Numbered from the stretch's first letter, positions 53,339 to 62,086 are shown. The stretch: 64,000 nucleotides of DNA from Prevotella sp. Rep29 (GCF_019551475.1 NZ_CP047159.1:620001-684000); one strand, 5' to 3'. Notes: a model not told the origin generated them from the sequence alone. Made by a program: numbers and translations.

Positions 53339-54334
53339 CTATCTGAAGCTGTCCGTCAGCAGTTTGATTTCTATTTGTGGGTTGATGCGCTCGTACAGGA
53401 TGTTATATACTGCATCGAGGATGGGCATGTTGACGTGCATGTGTCGGTTGATTTCCTTCATACACTTGGTTCCGAAATAGCCTTCGGCAATCATTTCCAT
53501 CTCGATTTGTGCGCTTTTCACGCTGTATCCTTTTCCAATCATCGTTCCGAAGGTGCGGTTTCGTGAGAAGTTGGAATATCCCGTGACCAGCAAGTCGCCC
53601 AGATATACGGAGTCTTCGATGCTCCGTTCGATGGGGTGTACGGACTTGAGGAATCTCGACATCTCCTGCACGGCGTTCGACATGAGCACCGACTGGAAGT
53701 TGTCGCCGTATTTCAGTCCGCTGCATATTCCTGCTGCAATGGCATAGACGTTTTTCAGCACCGATGAGTATTCTATTCCGACCACGTCGGTGCTGGTTTT
53801 TGTCTTGATGAAATTGCTGGACAGCACGTCGGTCAGTGCTTTTGCCTTCTCAACATCCGCGCATCCTACGGTCAGGTATGACAACCGTTCGAGAGCCACT
53901 TCCTCAGCATGCGAAGGACCTCCGATGCAGGCAAGCTGCTGGTAGGGCACGTCATACACCTGATGGAAATATTCTGAGCATACGAGATTCTCGTCGGGCA
54001 CGATGCCCTTGATGGCTGTGACGATGAACTTGTCTCGTATGCGTGTCTTAAGTTTCTTCAGGTGATTTTTCAAATACGGCGATGGTGTGACGAAGATAAG
54101 TGTGTCATAACTCTTCACAATCTCGTTGATATCGCTCGAAAAGAAAATGTTCTCTATGTTGAAATGCACGCTGGTCAGATAGGCGGGGTTATGTCCCATG
54201 CGCTTGAAGTCCTCAATACGGTCGTCGCGGCGCATGTACCATCCGATGTGCTGCGTGTGACTGAGGACAATCTTGGCAATGGCAGTCGCCCAGCTTCCTC
54301 CTCCGATGATTGCTATTTTTCCGCAATCAAACAT
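53339..54334 (-). CDS. gpsA: Glycerol-3-phosphate dehydrogenase (NAD(P)+)
   Basis: A 331-residue enzyme making sn-glycerol 3-phosphate from dihydroxyacetone phosphate for lipid synthesis. The Rossmann loop is IAIIGGGSWATAIAKIV; FVTPSPYLKNHL, AIKGIVPDENL and IGGPSHAEEVAL follow, and the catalytic Lys lies in YSSVLKNVYAIAAGI. It is 6 bp downstream of lysS, so the two are co-transcribed. Confidence 0.95.
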   Translation of the reverse strand: MFDCGKIAIIGGGSWATAIAKIVLSHTQHIGWYMRRDDRIEDFKRMGHNPAYLTSVHFNIENIFFSSDINEIVKSYDTLIFVTPSPYLKNHLKKLKTRIRDKFIVTAIKGIVPDENLVCSEYFHQVYDVPYQQLACIGGPSHAEEVALERLSYLTVGCADVEKAKALTDVLSSNFIKTKTSTDVVGIEYSSVLKNVYAIAAGICSGLKYGDNFQSVLMSNAVQEMSRFLKSVHPIERSIEDSVYLGDLLVTGYSNFSRNRTFGTMIGKGYSVKSAQIEMEMIAEGYFGTKCMKEINRHMHVNMPILDAVYNILYERINPQIEIKLLTDSFR

Positions 54335-54340
54335 CTTTTC

Positions 54341-56071
54341 CTATTTGTTTACGTTGTCAATCCAATTCTGTACCTCATCGACGCTTGGCTTCTGCATGTC
54401 GAGTTTGTATTTCTTCACAACTTCCCCGATTTTCTGCTGAAGTCCTTGCGCTTTTTCGTCGCGGATGTCTTGTGTCAGATAGAATCCACATTTGTTCAGC
54501 ACAGGAATCCATTCTTCACCGATGCCCAGCGTTTCCCATTCTTCTTTGGTGCTGCGTGGTGCTTTCTTTTCCGGTTTCATTTGTGGGAAGAAGAGCACCT
54601 CTTGTATGAAGGTCTTGCCCGTCATGAGCATCACCAGTCGGTCGATACCGATACCGATACCGCTCGTCGGCGGCATACCGTATTGCAGGGCGCGGAGGAA
54701 ATCGTGGTCGATAATCATCGCCTCATCGTCGCCCTTGTCTGCCAGTTTCATCTGTTCCACGAACCGTTCTTCCTGGTCGATGGGGTCGTTCAGCTCCGAA
54801 TAGGCGTTTGCCAGTTCTTTTCCGTTGACCATCAGTTCGAAACGCTCGGTCAGTCCTGGCTTTGAGCGGTGCATCTTCGTCAGCGGCGACATCTCCACGG
54901 GATAGTCGATGATGAACGTAGGTTGTATGTAGGTGCCTTCGCAAAATTCTCCGAACAGTTCGTCGATAAGTTTTCCCTTGCCCATGGTCTCATCTACCTC
55001 CAACCCTTTCTCCTTGCAGAATGCGCGTATTTCGTCCTCGCTCTTTCCGTTGCAGTCGAAACCGGTTTTTTCTTCGATAGCTTCGAGGATAGGCAGTCGG
55101 CGGTAGGGTGCTTTGAACGAGATGATTTGTCCGTCCACTTCACGCTCCGTCGTGCCGTTCACGGCGATACAGATAGTCTCAAGGAGTTTCTCGGTGAACG
55201 CCATCATCCAGTTATAATCCTTGTATTGCACGTAGAGTTCCATGCAGGTGAACTCCGGATTGTGGTTGCGGTCCATGCCTTCGTTGCGGAAGTTCTTTCC
55301 GATTTCATAGACACCTTCGAAACCGCCCACGATGAGTCGTTTCAGATACAGCTCTGTGGCGATGCGCATATACATATCTTGGTCAAGCGCATTGAAGTGG
55401 GTGATGAACGGGCGCGCTGTGGCTCCGCCGGCGATGGATTGCAGGGTAGGGGTCTCCACTTCCGTGTATCCTGCCTCGTCGAGCACGCGACGCATGGTGC
55501 GGATAACCGTTGCGCGCTGCAGGAAAGTCTCCTTGACACCCTCGTTGACTACCAAATCGACGTAGCGCTGGCGGTAGCGCAGCTCGGGGTCGTCGAACTT
55601 ATCGTACGCCACACCGTCTTTATATTTCACGATGGGCAGCGGCTTGAGGCTCTTCGACAGCACGGTCAGTTCCTTGGCATGCACGGAGATTTCTCCCGTT
55701 TGTGTGCGGAAGACAAAGCCTTTCACACCGATGAAGTCACCGATGTCCAACAGGCGTTTGAACACCGTGTTATAGAGCTCCTTGTCTTCGCCGGGACAGA
55801 GGTCGTCACGGGTGATATATACCTGTATTCTGCCTTTCGAATCTTGCAGTTCGGCGAAGGATGCCTTACCCATCACGCGGCGTCCCATCATGCGTCCGGC
55901 GATGCAGACCTCACGTTGGGGCTCCTCGTCCTTGAATTGTTCCTTTATGTCGGTGGAGAACGCATTCGTGGGATATTCCGCTGCGGGGTAGGGATTGATG
56001 CCCATCTTTTTCAACTCCTGCAGGCTTTCCCTGCGTCCAATCTCTTGTTCACTCAGTTCTAAAATGTTCAT
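54341..56071 (-). CDS. lysS: Lysyl-tRNA synthetase (class II)
   Basis: A 576-residue class II lysyl-tRNA synthetase. The N-terminal OB fold (VCIAGRMMGRRVMGKASFAEL) binds the anticodon. Class II motifs: motif 1 region RTMRRVLDEAGYTEVETP, motif 2 FRNEGMDRNHNPEFT, motif 3 GIGIDRLVMLMTG. Its tail of ~70 residues past motif 3 (KKAPRSTKEEW onward) is a typical Bacteroidetes extension. It heads the lysS-gpsA-kinase-pgi-HAD operon and has its own promoter. Confidence 0.97.
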   Translation of the reverse strand: MNILELSEQEIGRRESLQELKKMGINPYPAAEYPTNAFSTDIKEQFKDEEPQREVCIAGRMMGRRVMGKASFAELQDSKGRIQVYITRDDLCPGEDKELYNTVFKRLLDIGDFIGVKGFVFRTQTGEISVHAKELTVLSKSLKPLPIVKYKDGVAYDKFDDPELRYRQRYVDLVVNEGVKETFLQRATVIRTMRRVLDEAGYTEVETPTLQSIAGGATARPFITHFNALDQDMYMRIATELYLKRLIVGGFEGVYEIGKNFRNEGMDRNHNPEFTCMELYVQYKDYNWMMAFTEKLLETICIAVNGTTEREVDGQIISFKAPYRRLPILEAIEEKTGFDCNGKSEDEIRAFCKEKGLEVDETMGKGKLIDELFGEFCEGTYIQPTFIIDYPVEMSPLTKMHRSKPGLTERFELMVNGKELANAYSELNDPIDQEERFVEQMKLADKGDDEAMIIDHDFLRALQYGMPPTSGIGIGIDRLVMLMTGKTFIQEVLFFPQMKPEKKAPRSTKEEWETLGIGEEWIPVLNKCGFYLTQDIRDEKAQGLQQKIGEVVKKYKLDMQKPSVDEVQNWIDNVNK

Positions 56072-56103
56072 ATCGTATATGATTTCGTAATGTTTATTGC
56101 GTG

Positions 56104-56134
56104 CAAAGGTAATGCAAATCGAACGCAGAACAAA
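56104..56134 (-). promoter_or_regulatory. Promoter of the lysS operon, inside a dispersed repeat
   Basis: Minus-strand TTTG (56131-56134) and TACCTTTG (56104-56111), 19-bp spacer, 33 bp before the lysS ATG. Sequence on either side matches the corA promoter repeat at 29582-29654. Confidence 0.7.
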
Positions 56135-56227
56135 ATAAATCTATTTATTTTTTTATGCTGAGATGCAGTTTACCTTCTGCAAAGTTACGAAAAAAAAAGA
56201 AGTTCTTTCCGTTTTTCAAATAAAAAC

Positions 56228-56258
56228 TTTGTAGGTTGGGAAAATGTGCCTAACTTTG
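56228..56258 (+). promoter_or_regulatory. Promoter of the thioesterase gene
   Basis: TTTG (56228-56231), 19-bp spacer, TAACTTTG (56251-56258). The transcription start must fall between the box and the ATG at 56276, which rules out an upstream in-frame GTG start at 56246. Confidence 0.75.
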
Positions 56259-56275
56259 CAGAAAATATTTCAGAT

Positions 56276-56692
56276 ATGAATGTAGATAGAATACGGGAGA
56301 TAATCAACCGTCAGCCGAACCTTTCGACGGCATTGGGCATGGAATTTATCTCCACTCCCGACGAGGATATGTGCATGGCAACGATGAGGGTGGATGAGCG
56401 CAACCGCCAGCCTTTCGGCTTCTTGAGTGGCGGTGCGTCGCTGGCATTGGCAGAAAACCTTGCAGGTGTCGGCTCGTCAGCACTCTGTGAAGGCAAAATC
56501 TGTGTGGGTATCAGCGTCAGCGGCAGCCATGTGAAGGCAGTTGCCGAGGGTGACACGGTGACCGCCGTGGCACACCTCGTGCAGAAAGGACGCTCGCTGC
56601 ATGTGTGGACGGTAGATATCACCGACTCAGCGGGCGACCTGATTTCCACCGTTCACGTGACAAACTATATCATCTCTCCGAAGAATAAATAG
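56276..56692 (+). CDS. menI: Hotdog thioesterase, probable DHNA-CoA hydrolase
   Basis: A 138-residue PaaI/YdiI-type hotdog protein: FGFLSGGASLALAENLAGVGS with the catalytic Glu, GISVSGSHVKAVAEGDTVTAVAHLVQKGR, then the closing strand HVWTVDITDSAGDLISTVHVTNYII. Placement just before menF, menD and menB suggests it hydrolyses 1,4-dihydroxy-2-naphthoyl-CoA, the step after MenB. The fold alone would permit other acyl-CoAs. It is separated from menF by the DUF3791/DUF3990 cassette. Confidence 0.75.
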   Translation: MNVDRIREIINRQPNLSTALGMEFISTPDEDMCMATMRVDERNRQPFGFLSGGASLALAENLAGVGSSALCEGKICVGISVSGSHVKAVAEGDTVTAVAHLVQKGRSLHVWTVDITDSAGDLISTVHVTNYIISPKNK

Positions 56693-56725
56693 GGGAGTTT
56701 TCGCTTGCTTTTCAAAAATAAATAT

Positions 56726-56733
56726 TATCTTTG
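56726..56733 (+). promoter_or_regulatory. -7 box of the DUF3791/DUF3990 cassette
   Basis: TATCTTTG, 22 bp before the ATG at 56756, preceded by TTTTCAAAAA as at 22266 and 22880. CTTG at 56704-56707 (18-bp spacer) is a weak -33. The cassette therefore has a promoter of its own. Confidence 0.65.
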
Positions 56734-56755
56734 CGCAAAAAGAAAATTTTTTCTG

Positions 56756-56965
56756 ATGAATAAAATACGTTATATCAATATGTGTATTGTCGAGTTTGGA
56801 AAGAAATTCAAAATGTCTTCGGCAATGGCTTTCAATTATCTGAAAACTTATCGGGGATTGGAATTCCTTGATAAATGCTACGATGCGGAACATTTACTCT
56901 CCCTTGAAAATACACTTAGCGACTTGAAAACGTATTGTAAGCGACATGGAGGGACTGTTGAATGA
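56756..56965 (+). CDS. DUF3791-domain protein (upstream)
   Basis: A 69-residue protein, MNKIRYINMCIVEFGKKFKMSSAMAFNYLKTYRGLEFLDKCYDAEHLLSLENTLSDLKTYCKRHGG in outline, which fits the DUF3791 family as I remember it. It is helical, with an aromatic/basic face. The start at 56756 follows the promoter; a longer in-frame start lies upstream of it and is discarded. Its stop overlaps the DUF3990 start by 4 bp (ATGA). Genes this small that directly precede a putative toxin and overlap it are often antitoxins; that is inferred from arrangement, not shown. Confidence 0.78.
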   Translation: MNKIRYINMCIVEFGKKFKMSSAMAFNYLKTYRGLEFLDKCYDAEHLLSLENTLSDLKTYCKRHGGTVE

Positions 56966-57435
56966 AACTATATCATGGCACAAATACGGACTTCCAGACG
57001 ATAGAATTATCCAAATGCCGCCCGAATAAAGATTTCGGAAAAGGTTTTTATTTGACTGACATTCGCTCGCAAGCGCAAGCAATGGCTGTCCGGAGATGTG
57101 AATTTGAAGGTAAGGGGAATCCCATTGTACAGGTTTATGAGTTTGATGAGACTTTCTTAAAAAGTCAAGAGATGAGCGTAAAGGTTTTTGAACAAGTCTG
57201 CGAAGAATGGGCACTGTTCATCCTGCAAAACCGAAAAGCAGGTAAGAAGCCTGTACATCAATACGATATTGTCGTAGGACCAGTTGCCGATGACGGCGTT
57301 GTCTATCAACTGAATCTTTACATGCAACGGCTGATAACGATGGATACACTCGTGAAAGAGCTTTCTTATAAGAAAATCAACCGCCAATATTATTTCGGAA
57401 CGGAGCATGCCATACAACAATTGAAAAGGATATGA
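56962..57435 (+). CDS. DUF3990 protein, ADP-ribosyltransferase-like
   Basis: A 157-residue protein of DUF3990. Two features place it near ADP-ribosyltransferases: LYHGTNTDF at the start (strand with the NAD-binding His) and DFGKGFYLTDIRSQAQAMA, the GxGFYLTxxxxxA pattern seen in many ART toxins. The downstream VVGPVADDGVVYQLNLY may hold the third active-site region. Typical catalytic Glu cannot be assigned with confidence. It is flanked by DUF3791 genes that overlap it by 4 bp at both ends. A toxin role is a reasonable hypothesis; target and chemistry are unknown. Confidence 0.8.
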   Translation: MKLYHGTNTDFQTIELSKCRPNKDFGKGFYLTDIRSQAQAMAVRRCEFEGKGNPIVQVYEFDETFLKSQEMSVKVFEQVCEEWALFILQNRKAGKKPVHQYDIVVGPVADDGVVYQLNLYMQRLITMDTLVKELSYKKINRQYYFGTEHAIQQLKRI

Positions 57436-57647
57436 GACTGACTAAGAAACAACAGCAATTTATTATTAACAGCGATGTGGAAGAAATTGTTTTGCTTTTG
57501 CAAAAAGAGTATCATCTTTCGCTGATTGATGCTTTTGAAAAAGTGTACACATCTCAAATCTATGAAAAGCTGACGAATACCAAAACAGGACTCTACCTGC
57601 AAAGCCCCGCCTATATTTACGACTATCTGAAGGAAGAAATAGCGTGA
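57432..57647 (+). CDS. DUF3791-like protein (downstream)
   Basis: A 71-residue helical protein (QQFIINSDVEEIVLLLQKEYHLSLIDAFEKVYTSQIYEKLTNTKTGLYLQSPAYIYDYLKEEIA in outline). The ordering IEFxxxxL-SLxDAFxxVY-S resembles DUF3791 and it is clearly shorter and different from the upstream protein. It overlaps DUF3990 by 4 bp, then menF starts 13 bp later. It could be a second antitoxin or a modulator. Confidence 0.7.
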   Translation: MRLTKKQQQFIINSDVEEIVLLLQKEYHLSLIDAFEKVYTSQIYEKLTNTKTGLYLQSPAYIYDYLKEEIA

Positions 57648-57660
57648 GAGGAAAAAGCAA

Positions 57661-58680
57661 ATGACCACTCAAGTGTTGTATAGATTGCCCGGAAAGAAGG
57701 AGTATGTACGGCTCGGGAGGGGCGAAACGGAACCTGAGGCGTTGTCCTGTTGTCGTGATTTGGACGGCAGGCGAGGCTTTGTCTTTGCGCCTTTCGCGTC
57801 GGATAAAGACACGCCGATTCTGATGTTCGATGCCGATGATGCGGAAACTTGTGCGTTGCCTGAGGTGGAACGGCAGGAGTTCCATTTGCAAAGAATACTC
57901 TCCATTGACGAGGAACGGGCATCGTATGCTGTTGATTTTGAACGTTTTCACGGGCGTTTGCTGACAAATGATTTCCAGAAACTGGTGCTCTCACGTAGCA
58001 GTGAGTGGATTGTGACAGGCGAGGTGGCGCCGGAATGCCTGTTCTTCCGTGCTTGTCGTGCCTATCCGAATGCCTTTGTCGCACTTGTAAAAACGCCCGA
58101 CCATGGCATCTGGCTTATGTCCACACCCGAAGTGTTGTTGCGGATGGAAGGGAAAGATGGCTATACGATGGCGCTGGCAGGAACGATTCTGGCTACGAAA
58201 CAACCCGTGTGGACGGATAAGAATAGGGAGGAACAGCGACTTGTAGGCGATTATATAGCACGGACGATTGCTCCTTTTTCCGAAAAGACAAGCATCGGCG
58301 AGCCACAAACCGTCCGCGCTGCCAACGTCATGCACCTGCAGACCGACTTCCGTTTCACCATGAATGAGCGGATGGAAGTGGCGGAGTTGGTGGAACAACT
58401 GCATCCGACGCCCGCTGTCTGCGGCATTCCGAAAGCCGAAGCGCGGCAGTTTATTCTTGCCAACGAACATTCTCCACGCCTTTATTACAGCGGTTTCTGT
58501 GGGCTTTTCGATGCCAACAGCCAGACCTCTCTTTATGTTTCCCTGCGCTGCATGCAGATGCTTGGCAACAAAATTCGCCTATATGCCGGTGGCGGACTGC
58601 TCCGTGAGAGCGTGATGGAGAGCGAATGGCTGGAGACGGAAGCCAAAATGGAGGCAATGCGGCAGCTTTTTGAGAAATAA
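57661..58680 (+). CDS. menF: Isochorismate synthase
   Basis: A 339-residue chorismate-binding enzyme making isochorismate, the first step of menaquinone synthesis. Domain hallmarks: LSRSSEWIVTG with Lys/Ser acting region FQKLVLSRS, SPEVLLRME-like TPEVLLRME, ALAGTI, HPTPAVCGIPKAEARQFI and YAGGGLLRESVMESEWLETEAKMEAM with metal Glu residues. It is shorter than E. coli MenF (431 residues) but similar to other Bacteroidetes forms. It is 13 bp behind the DUF3791-like gene and so may be read through from that cassette's promoter. Confidence 0.9.
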   Translation: MTTQVLYRLPGKKEYVRLGRGETEPEALSCCRDLDGRRGFVFAPFASDKDTPILMFDADDAETCALPEVERQEFHLQRILSIDEERASYAVDFERFHGRLLTNDFQKLVLSRSSEWIVTGEVAPECLFFRACRAYPNAFVALVKTPDHGIWLMSTPEVLLRMEGKDGYTMALAGTILATKQPVWTDKNREEQRLVGDYIARTIAPFSEKTSIGEPQTVRAANVMHLQTDFRFTMNERMEVAELVEQLHPTPAVCGIPKAEARQFILANEHSPRLYYSGFCGLFDANSQTSLYVSLRCMQMLGNKIRLYAGGGLLRESVMESEWLETEAKMEAMRQLFEK

Positions 58681-58699
58681 AAGTTCAACTTCAGAAAAC

Positions 58700-58765
58700 C
58701 AAATTCACTGAATTTGCTCACCAATTTCACTGAATTTGGTCTTCAAATTCACTGAATTTGTTTTT
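58700..58765. repeat. Three-unit 22-bp TTCACTGAATTT array (menF-menD)
   Basis: Units start at 58700, 58722 and 58744. Cores one and three are exactly AAATTCACTGAATTT. Filler after the cores (GCTCAC, GGTCTT, GTTTTT) follows the order seen at 47029-47094. It is in the 269-bp menF-menD gap, about 70 bp upstream of a likely menD -7 box. Confidence 0.85.
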
Positions 58766-58831
58766 TGATACATCAAGAAACGGGTTGCAGAAATTTTTGT
58801 TTTGAATGGTGAAAGTGTGGGAATTATTTGC

Positions 58832-58839
58832 TATTTTTG
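58832..58839 (+). promoter_or_regulatory. -7 box of menD
   Basis: TATTTTTG, 110 bp before the menD ATG. No TTTG at the right distance. If real, menD-menB can be expressed apart from menF. Confidence 0.42.
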
Positions 58840-58949
58840 CAGGTGAAAGCAAATGGAGGGGAAGCCGATGTCGCCAGTCTCGTTTCCGATGTTGTTTCAA
58901 TTCCTTTGCTGATTGATAGAAAATCAAGTATTTTTAAGAAGAACCTGCG

Positions 58950-60644
58950 ATGTATTCGAACAAAGAAAATGTAAATATACTCACGGCATTGCTGGCAAAA
59001 CACGGTGTCAGTCATGCCGTCGTGTGTCCCGGCAGTCGCAATGCACCCATCGTTCACAACCTGAACGCATGCCCTGATGTTGCGTGTTTTCCGGTCACCG
59101 ACGAGCGGTCGGCGGGTTTTTATGCACTGGGAATGGCAGAGGCGACGTGCTCACCTGTTGCCGTTTGTGTCACTTCGGGCACGGCACTGCTCAATCTTTT
59201 GCCTGCCGTGGCAGAGGCATTCTATCGGAAACAGCCGCTGATAATCGTTTCTGCCGACCGTCCGCCGCAGTGGATTGACCAGCTCGACGGACAGACGCTG
59301 CCACAAACGGATGCCCTCGGACGCTTCGTGAAACGTGCCGTCACGCTGCCCGAGCCGCACAACGATGATGAACGGTGGTACTGCAACCGCCTGGTGAACG
59401 AGGCGCTGCTGGCAACAAAGCGGCACGGAGGCGGTCCGGTACACATCAATGTGCCAATCTCGGAACCGCTGTTCGAGTTCGAGACCGGAGAATTGCCCGA
59501 CGAGCGCAGCATCAGTCTGATAGAGAAAGACGATGTACCCGCCGAGATGGCGTTCGAAGAATTCGTTTACGACTTCGAACAGGCAGAGCGTCCGATGGTC
59601 ATTTTGGGACAAAGCGATGACGGCTCGCTCCTGCACGAGACCAGCAACCTGAATACCGTCAGCGCATGTGTGCCCGTTCTTCACGAAGCATTGAGCATCG
59701 GTGCGATGGGAATGGATGAGGCGCTGTATGTGATAGGCGACGACAGAAGTTACGAGCCCGACTTGTTGGTGTTTCTGGGAGGCGAGCTCGTGAGCAAGCG
59801 GGTGAAGCAGTTCATCCGCAATTCGGAAGCCGAAGTGTGGCATGTGAATGCCGACGGCGCGGTGAACGACGTGTTCAAGCGGCTGGCAGGGGTGATAGAA
59901 ATAGGCTCGTTTGAACGTTTCTTGACGGAATGGGTCATCTCTTGTGGCTATTTTGATTACGAAAAACGCAAACAGGCTGATGCGCTAAAATTCGAGGAGA
60001 AGCAGGCTTTTTATGAGAAATGGCAAGCATTGCTCCACCAAGTCGCGACGAAAAAAGAGACTTTCATGCCTGGATATTCGCAGATGGCAGCAGTGAAACT
60101 GTTTGAAGAACGTATATGCGGAGCGAAAGCGGCTGTTCATTACGCCAATTCCTCAGCCATCCGCCTGGCGAACATCTATGCCGCAAAGCCGGTTTGTTGC
60201 AACCGCGGTGTGAACGGCATCGACGGCTCGCTCTCTACCGCAGCCGGTTTCTCGGTCGTTTCGGAGAGAAAAACGTTTTGCGTCATTGGCGACCTGAGTT
60301 TCTTTTACGACCAGAATGCGCTGTGGAACCAGAATCTGCGTGGCAATTTCCGCATCCTGCTGCTCAACAACGGTGGCGGCGGAATCTTCCGACAGTTGCG
60401 CGGATTGGAACAAAGTCAAGCCCGCGACCGCTATATTGCGGCTTCGCACCAGACGTCGGCAGCGGGAATCTGCCAGCAAAACGATGTTTACTATCGCAGT
60501 GTGAACAATCTTTCAGAGTTGGCAGACGGCATCGAATGGCTGCTGCAGCGAGACAGCGACCGCCCGATGCTGCTCGAAGTGTTTACCGACAGCAGCGAGG
60601 ACGACCGCATCTATAAAGAATATTATAAAACAATGAAGATATGA
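58950..60644 (+). CDS. menD: SEPHCHC synthase MenD
   Basis: A 564-residue thiamine-diphosphate enzyme joining isochorismate and 2-oxoglutarate. The N-terminal ThDP pyrimidine domain has [14 protein letters not shown] and [16 protein letters not shown] with the catalytic Glu; the central domain lies around residues 190-330; the pyrophosphate domain has [32 protein letters not shown] (GDxxxxxxxN) and [11 protein letters not shown]. Length is normal for MenD. menB overlaps its stop by 4 bp. Confidence 0.96.
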   Translation: MYSNKENVNILTALLAKHGVSHAVVCPGSRNAPIVHNLNACPDVACFPVTDERSAGFYALGMAEATCSPVAVCVTSGTALLNLLPAVAEAFYRKQPLIIVSADRPPQWIDQLDGQTLPQTDALGRFVKRAVTLPEPHNDDERWYCNRLVNEALLATKRHGGGPVHINVPISEPLFEFETGELPDERSISLIEKDDVPAEMAFEEFVYDFEQAERPMVILGQSDDGSLLHETSNLNTVSACVPVLHEALSIGAMGMDEALYVIGDDRSYEPDLLVFLGGELVSKRVKQFIRNSEAEVWHVNADGAVNDVFKRLAGVIEIGSFERFLTEWVISCGYFDYEKRKQADALKFEEKQAFYEKWQALLHQVATKKETFMPGYSQMAAVKLFEERICGAKAAVHYANSSAIRLANIYAAKPVCCNRGVNGIDGSLSTAAGFSVVSERKTFCVIGDLSFFYDQNALWNQNLRGNFRILLLNNGGGGIFRQLRGLEQSQARDRYIAASHQTSAAGICQQNDVYYRSVNNLSELADGIEWLLQRDSDRPMLLEVFTDSSEDDRIYKEYYKTMKI

Positions 60645-61456
60645 GACAATGGAAAACAATCAGGGATTTTGAGGAAATCCTGTTCGAAGAGTATAACGGC
60701 ATCGCCAAAATCACCATCAACCGCGAACGTTATCGCAACGCTTTCACACCAAAGACGACACTCGAACTGTCGCAGGCGTTCGCTATCTGTCGGGAACTGG
60801 CACGCATCCGAGTGGTTATCCTTACAGGAGCGGGCGACAAAGCCTTCTGTTCGGGCGGCGACATGCACGTGAAAGGACGGGGCGGATATATCGACGATGA
60901 CGGCGTGCCACGTCTCTCGGTGCTTGATGTGCAGATGCAGATACGCCGACTGCCGAAACCCGTCATCGCCATGGTCAACGGATATGCCATCGGTGGTGGA
61001 CATGTGCTGCACCTCGTCTGCGACCTCTCCATCGCTTCCGAGAATGCCATCTTCGGACAGACAGGACCGAAAGTGGGATCGTTCGATGCCGGATTCGGCG
61101 CAAGTTACATGGCACGCTGCATCGGACAGAAGAAGACGCGCGAGATATGGTTCCTCTGTCGGCAGTACGACGCACGCGAAGCCGAGCGCATGGGACTCGT
61201 CAACAAGGTGGTTCCGCAAGACAAATTGGAAGACGAGTGCGTGGCTTGGGCAGAGGAGATGATGGAGCGTTCGCCCATAGCGCTGCGCATGATTAAGGCA
61301 GGTCTCAACGCCGAACTCGACGGACAGGCTGGCATCCAGCAACTTGCCGGTGACGCCACCATGCTCTACTACTTCCTTGACGAAGCGCAGGAGGGCGGCA
61401 AGGCATTCCTCGAAAAGCGCAAGCCCGACTTCGAGCAATATCCGAAGATTCCGTGA
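60641..61456 (+). CDS. menB: 1,4-dihydroxy-2-naphthoyl-CoA synthase
   Basis: A 271-residue crotonase-fold enzyme that closes o-succinylbenzoyl-CoA into DHNA-CoA. Typical regions: [43 protein letters not shown] (oxyanion stretch with the MenB insert), [21 protein letters not shown], and [20 protein letters not shown]. The following [22 protein letters not shown] tail is standard. The usual next genes, menC and menE, are not found here; DNA beyond position 61470 is a palindromic element and remnants. Confidence 0.97.
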   Translation: MRQWKTIRDFEEILFEEYNGIAKITINRERYRNAFTPKTTLELSQAFAICRELARIRVVILTGAGDKAFCSGGDMHVKGRGGYIDDDGVPRLSVLDVQMQIRRLPKPVIAMVNGYAIGGGHVLHLVCDLSIASENAIFGQTGPKVGSFDAGFGASYMARCIGQKKTREIWFLCRQYDAREAERMGLVNKVVPQDKLEDECVAWAEEMMERSPIALRMIKAGLNAELDGQAGIQQLAGDATMLYYFLDEAQEGGKAFLEKRKPDFEQYPKIP

Positions 61457-61469
61457 GGATGCCTATTTG

Positions 61470-61664
61470 ACCCAAATCGGTCATTAGACTTTGTGTTCAG
61501 AATGTTGTTTGCTTTGTGCAGATGTATTCAACCTTTCTCGACGGCGTAGCGGGCTACGGTGAGAGAAAGGTTGGAGGCAGATGCCGAAGCAAATAATGTT
61601 ATGACACGAAGAGCAGAAAATAACCACAAAAATATCTGATAGCATTCTAATGACCGATTCGGGT
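61470..61664. repeat. 195-bp palindromic (MITE-like) element
   Basis: The outer arms are ACCCAAATCGGTCATTAGA (61470-61488) and its reverse complement with one mismatch at 61646-61664. Inside are further inverted matches: CAACCTTTCTC (61529-61539) with GAGAAAGGTTG (61563-61573), CGTAG with CTACG at the tip, and TTTGCTT/AAGCAAA. A single strand could fold into a long imperfect hairpin. It has no coding capacity and occupies most of the menB-exonuclease gap (61457-61739). Confidence 0.75.
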
Positions 61665-61739
61665 TTAACTGGTCATGTGGGGAAGACTTGTAATCTGGGA
61701 ATTATAGCGCCTCACAAATAGGATGAACTTTTAGTTCAT

Positions 61740-61925
61740 TCACAATATCTCCCTTGCTATCCACGCACATGCTTCGGCATCGGCAAGGGCGTGGTGATGA
61801 TTTTTCATGTTAAAGCCACATGCAGCAGCGACTGTCTGGAGTTGATGGTTTTCTAAATCAGGGAGTACCCGCCGTGAAACACGAAGCGTATCGTAGAACT
61901 CATAGTCAGGATAGTCCATTTGATA
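61740..61925 (-). pseudogene. 3' fragment of a DEDDh exonuclease
   Basis: The frame encodes YQMDYPDYEFYDTLRVSRR, LENHQLQTVAA and HHALADAEACAWIAREIL, matching the last 62 residues of the intact exonuclease at 62898-63389 closely. The N-terminal catalytic half is absent. Bases just upstream belong to a transposase remnant in another frame, so the two are joined at about 61925. Confidence 0.82.
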
Positions 61926-62058
61926 GGAACATCTCGAAGTCCACAAGGGAAGATAGTTGCTCAAGTGGATTACCCATTGCAGACAGAGCCTCTATGGTGA
62001 GTCCACCCTCAAAGAGATTCTCATCCATCGGTCTCCTATATACCGTCGTTTTCTTCAT
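61906..62058 (-). pseudogene. 5' fragment of an IS5-like transposase
   Basis: Minus-strand frame from the ATG at 62058 reads MKKTTVYRRPMDENLFEGG then IEALSAMGNPLEQLSSLVDFEMF before entering the exonuclease remnant and stopping. The MGNPLxxLxxxVDFEMF pattern is the N-terminal lead-in of IS5/IS1182-type transposases, recognised from memory. Only about 44 residues remain, and the DDE domain is gone. Confidence 0.6.
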
Positions 62059-62078
62059 GATTACGTCGTTTGGTACTG

Positions 62079-62086
62079 CAAAGATA
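62079..62086 (-). promoter_or_regulatory. -7 box of the transposase remnant
   Basis: Minus-strand TATCTTTG, 20 bp ahead of the remnant ATG; probably the leftover promoter of the insertion element. Confidence 0.5.

Noticed and set aside
54869..56062. Long open frame (397 codons) opposite lysS
   Set aside because: Antisense to a certain lysyl-tRNA synthetase gene; similar shadows oppose mnmA, pepD and the DUF349 gene.
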